A DNA stretch of 64,000 nucleotides from Actinopolymorpha alba DSM 45243 (GTDB taxonomy: Bacteria; Actinomycetota; Actinomycetes; Propionibacteriales; Actinopolymorphaceae), in NCBI RefSeq assembly GCF_000373925.1, contig NZ_KB892779.1, positions 26,398-90,397 of the forward strand. The letters run 5' to 3'. Below the pieces are notes generated by a model. That model was not told the origin of the DNA. It made no database searches and saw only the letters and a list, made by a program, of their open reading frames with translations. This document shows, piece by piece, positions 62,346 to 64,000 of this stretch; position 1 is the stretch's first letter; each line of letters opens with the position of its first letter. Made by a program: the position numbers and the translations under genes.

Positions 62346-63708
62346 TGAACACCACTTACAACGTCCGTGTCTGGAAGCTTCAGACCCTCAAAGGCCAGAC
62401 GAGAACGACGTATGGGGTGCGGTGGGTCGTCGCACGGCGACCCTTCCGCGAGACGTTTAAGAGCCGTCCTCTCGCTGACAGCTTCCGCTCCGAACTCCTG
62501 ACCGCGATTCGCAAGAAGCGTTCGACACTGACACTGGCCGCCCTGTATCGGGCCGGCGTAGCCGGAAGGATATGACCTGGTACGACTTCGCCTGCAAATA
62601 TGTCGACCTCAAATGGCGCGACGCCGCGGCGACATACCGACGAAGCATCGCCGAGGCACTTACTACGGCCACCGTTGCCATGCTCCCGCCCGACATCGGC
62701 AAACCGTTCACGGACAAGGCCATCCGGCTGGCCCTACGCAGCTGGGCTTTCAACTGCGGACGCAGGAACGTAGCACCTCCACCTCGCACCGGTCAGGTAC
62801 TGGACTGGATCGCGCGGAACACCCTGCCTGTCGCCGATCTTGAAGACCTGACGACGATTCGCTGTGTACTCGATGCGCTTGCCAGCCGGCTGGATGGCAC
62901 CGCAGCTGCCGCCACCGTGTTCAACCGGAAGCGCATGGTCCTCTCCAACGCGCTCGACTACGCGGTCGAACTGGAACTCCTCAACGAGAACCTTGTCGGG
63001 AAGGTCAAGCGGAACGCACCGAAGGCACGCACCACCGTGGACCGCCGCTCTGTCGTGAACCCCAGCCAAGCCCGGGAACTCCTCACAGCCGTCACGAAGA
63101 TCCAACGCAGTGGGCCACGGCTGACCGCATTCTTCGCCGTCATGTACTTCGCTGCCCTACGACCTGAGGAGGCCGTCAACCTGCGCAAGACCAACCTCTC
63201 CCTGCCTCGTGCCGGATGGGGCGAGCTACATCTGGCGGAGGCGACCCCGGACGCGGGGAAGCAGTGGACTGACAGCGGGAAGGCACGCGACGAACGGCAG
63301 CTCAAGCACCGAGCGAAGGGCGACACCCGCACCGTGCCCTGCCCGCCGGAACTGACGGCGCTGCTGCATAACCATCTGGAGAACCACGGCACCGATCCGC
63401 AGGGCCGGCTGTTCTGGGGTGAGCGTGGCGGCGAGCTTGACTCGAGCACATACGGCCGGGTGTGGGCGAAGGCCCGCCAACTGGCCTTCGGCGCCGATCT
63501 TGCATCGTCCTCGGCTCTTGCCAGGCGGCCGTACGACCTCCGCCATGCTGCCGTGTCGACGTGGCTGAACGGCGGTGTACCTGCGACCCAGGTGGCCGAG
63601 TGGGCCGGTCACAGCGTCGCCGTCTTACTCCGGGTCTACGCCAAATGCCTTGACGGCCAAGACGACACAGCCCGTCGCCGGGTCGAGGCTGCGCTCCGAC
63701 AGGGATAA
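62345..63708 (+). CDS. int: AICE-type tyrosine integrase with a frameshift near its N-terminus
   Basis: The first 58 codons from ATG 62345 give the arm-binding part: NVRVWKLQTLKGQTRTTYGV, RWVVARRPFRETFKSRPLAD, SFRSELLTAIRKK. Here the expected continuation EAFDTDTGRPVSGRRSRKDM lies one frame over, and it leads into the main frame (378 residues from the internal ATG 62572): TWYDFACKYVDLKW, catalytic Arg in AALRPEEAVNLRK, RRPYDLRHAAVSTWLNGGV, and GHSVAVLLRVYAKCLDGQD with Tyr. All catalytic residues are present. Either the gene is inactivated by a one-base change near 62517, or the main part is made from the internal start, or it is a sequencing slip. Confidence 0.85.
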
Positions 63709-64000
63709 CCCCTCGGTGACATTGGCCCGCGGTCCGAGCACCCGCCGGGTTCCTGCCAAAGCCGTTCGCCACCCGCCGAATGATCTCTCCACCGAGCGGA
63801 AGGTATGGGTGGCCTAGAGCGACCTCGGCGTACCCGGTCTGATGGCGCGCGGATGGTACGACGGCAGCTTGGGAAGGCCCGCGTACTCACAGGCTTTCGG
63901 ACCGGATGACCACCCTGCGACGCCCCTGCCAATAGTCCACGGCGACGCCTGCGTGTCGGGCAGAGCCGAGGCTCCAACGAGACGGGACAGGCGTGGCGCA
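63709..64000. other. Region after the second integrase
   Basis: No gene and no tRNA-like sequence found. The att site of this element should lie close behind the integrase, perhaps beyond the window. Confidence 0.35.

Noticed and set aside
63575-63977. Overlapping frames at the end of the second integrase
   Set aside because: Antisense or out-of-frame shadows of the integrase end, without homology.
41-64000. CRISPR arrays
   Set aside because: No series of regularly spaced repeats was found; the tandem repeats at 25081 and 46711 have no spacers.

Overview
The window is GC-rich DNA with many GTG starts, stop/start overlaps of the ATGA, GTGA and TGATG type, and gene families typical of high-GC Gram-positives: SigE-family and ECF42 sigma factors, DUF998, DUF3885, Imm1, and the Xis plus tyrosine integrase pair of actinomycete integrative elements. 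I infer an actinobacterium and cannot name a genus. It reads as an accessory region: intact cargo genes alternate with many frameshifted or truncated remnants, including transposase fragments, tRNA 3' halves, and pieces of SDR, CaiB, EamA and helicase genes.

Layout. 1-3.1 kb: end of a serine hydrolase, an EamA fragment, an SPFH/stomatin gene, a CBS scrap and a hemerythrin gene. 3.1-6.1 kb: a degraded zone with SDR, IS3, IS481 and CaiB remnants and a 3' half of tRNA-Ser. 6.1-13.3 kb: one giant secreted protein (three LamG-like modules, CBM9-like, GH42-like, Ig-like and cadherin-like modules), followed directly by an integrase fragment. 14-20.2 kb: DUF3885, Imm1, several hypotheticals, a coupled pair (DUF998 and alpha/beta hydrolase), a DUF1579-like gene and an AraC regulator. 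20.3-21.7 kb: a ruined arsR-aquaporin operon with a palindromic operator, cut by an IS256-family fragment.

21.9-48.5 kb lies between two 53-bp direct repeats that match the 3' half of tRNA-Tyr, so I read it as an integrated element or stack of elements. It carries an unknown two-gene unit beside the left repeat, an integrase broken by a 16-bp triplication with its Xis gene, a helicase remnant, a coupled membrane-protein pair, a run of small element-type hypotheticals, a XerC/D-like recombinase, a 2150-residue RHS/YD-repeat protein with an overlapping small membrane gene that may be its immunity partner, remnants of a three-Cys-motif system, a SigE-family sigma factor with a membrane beta-propeller partner, and a tandem gene duplication.

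48.7-57.6 kb is a defence region. A minus-strand array runs from an unknown 237-residue protein through an XRE/ImmA-type protein and a protein with an N-terminal Mrr-like nuclease, then to an OLD-family ATPase/TOPRIM gene coupled to a UvrD-like helicase (a Gabija-type pair). The first three genes form a tight unit of their own and are the best candidate here for an undescribed system. 58-61.3 kb: an ECF42-type operon (DGPF protein, sigma factor, SRPBCC protein, MFS exporter) whose exporter is cut short by transposase debris. 61.4-63.7 kb: the end of a second integrative element (DUF3987 remnant, Xis, frameshifted integrase).
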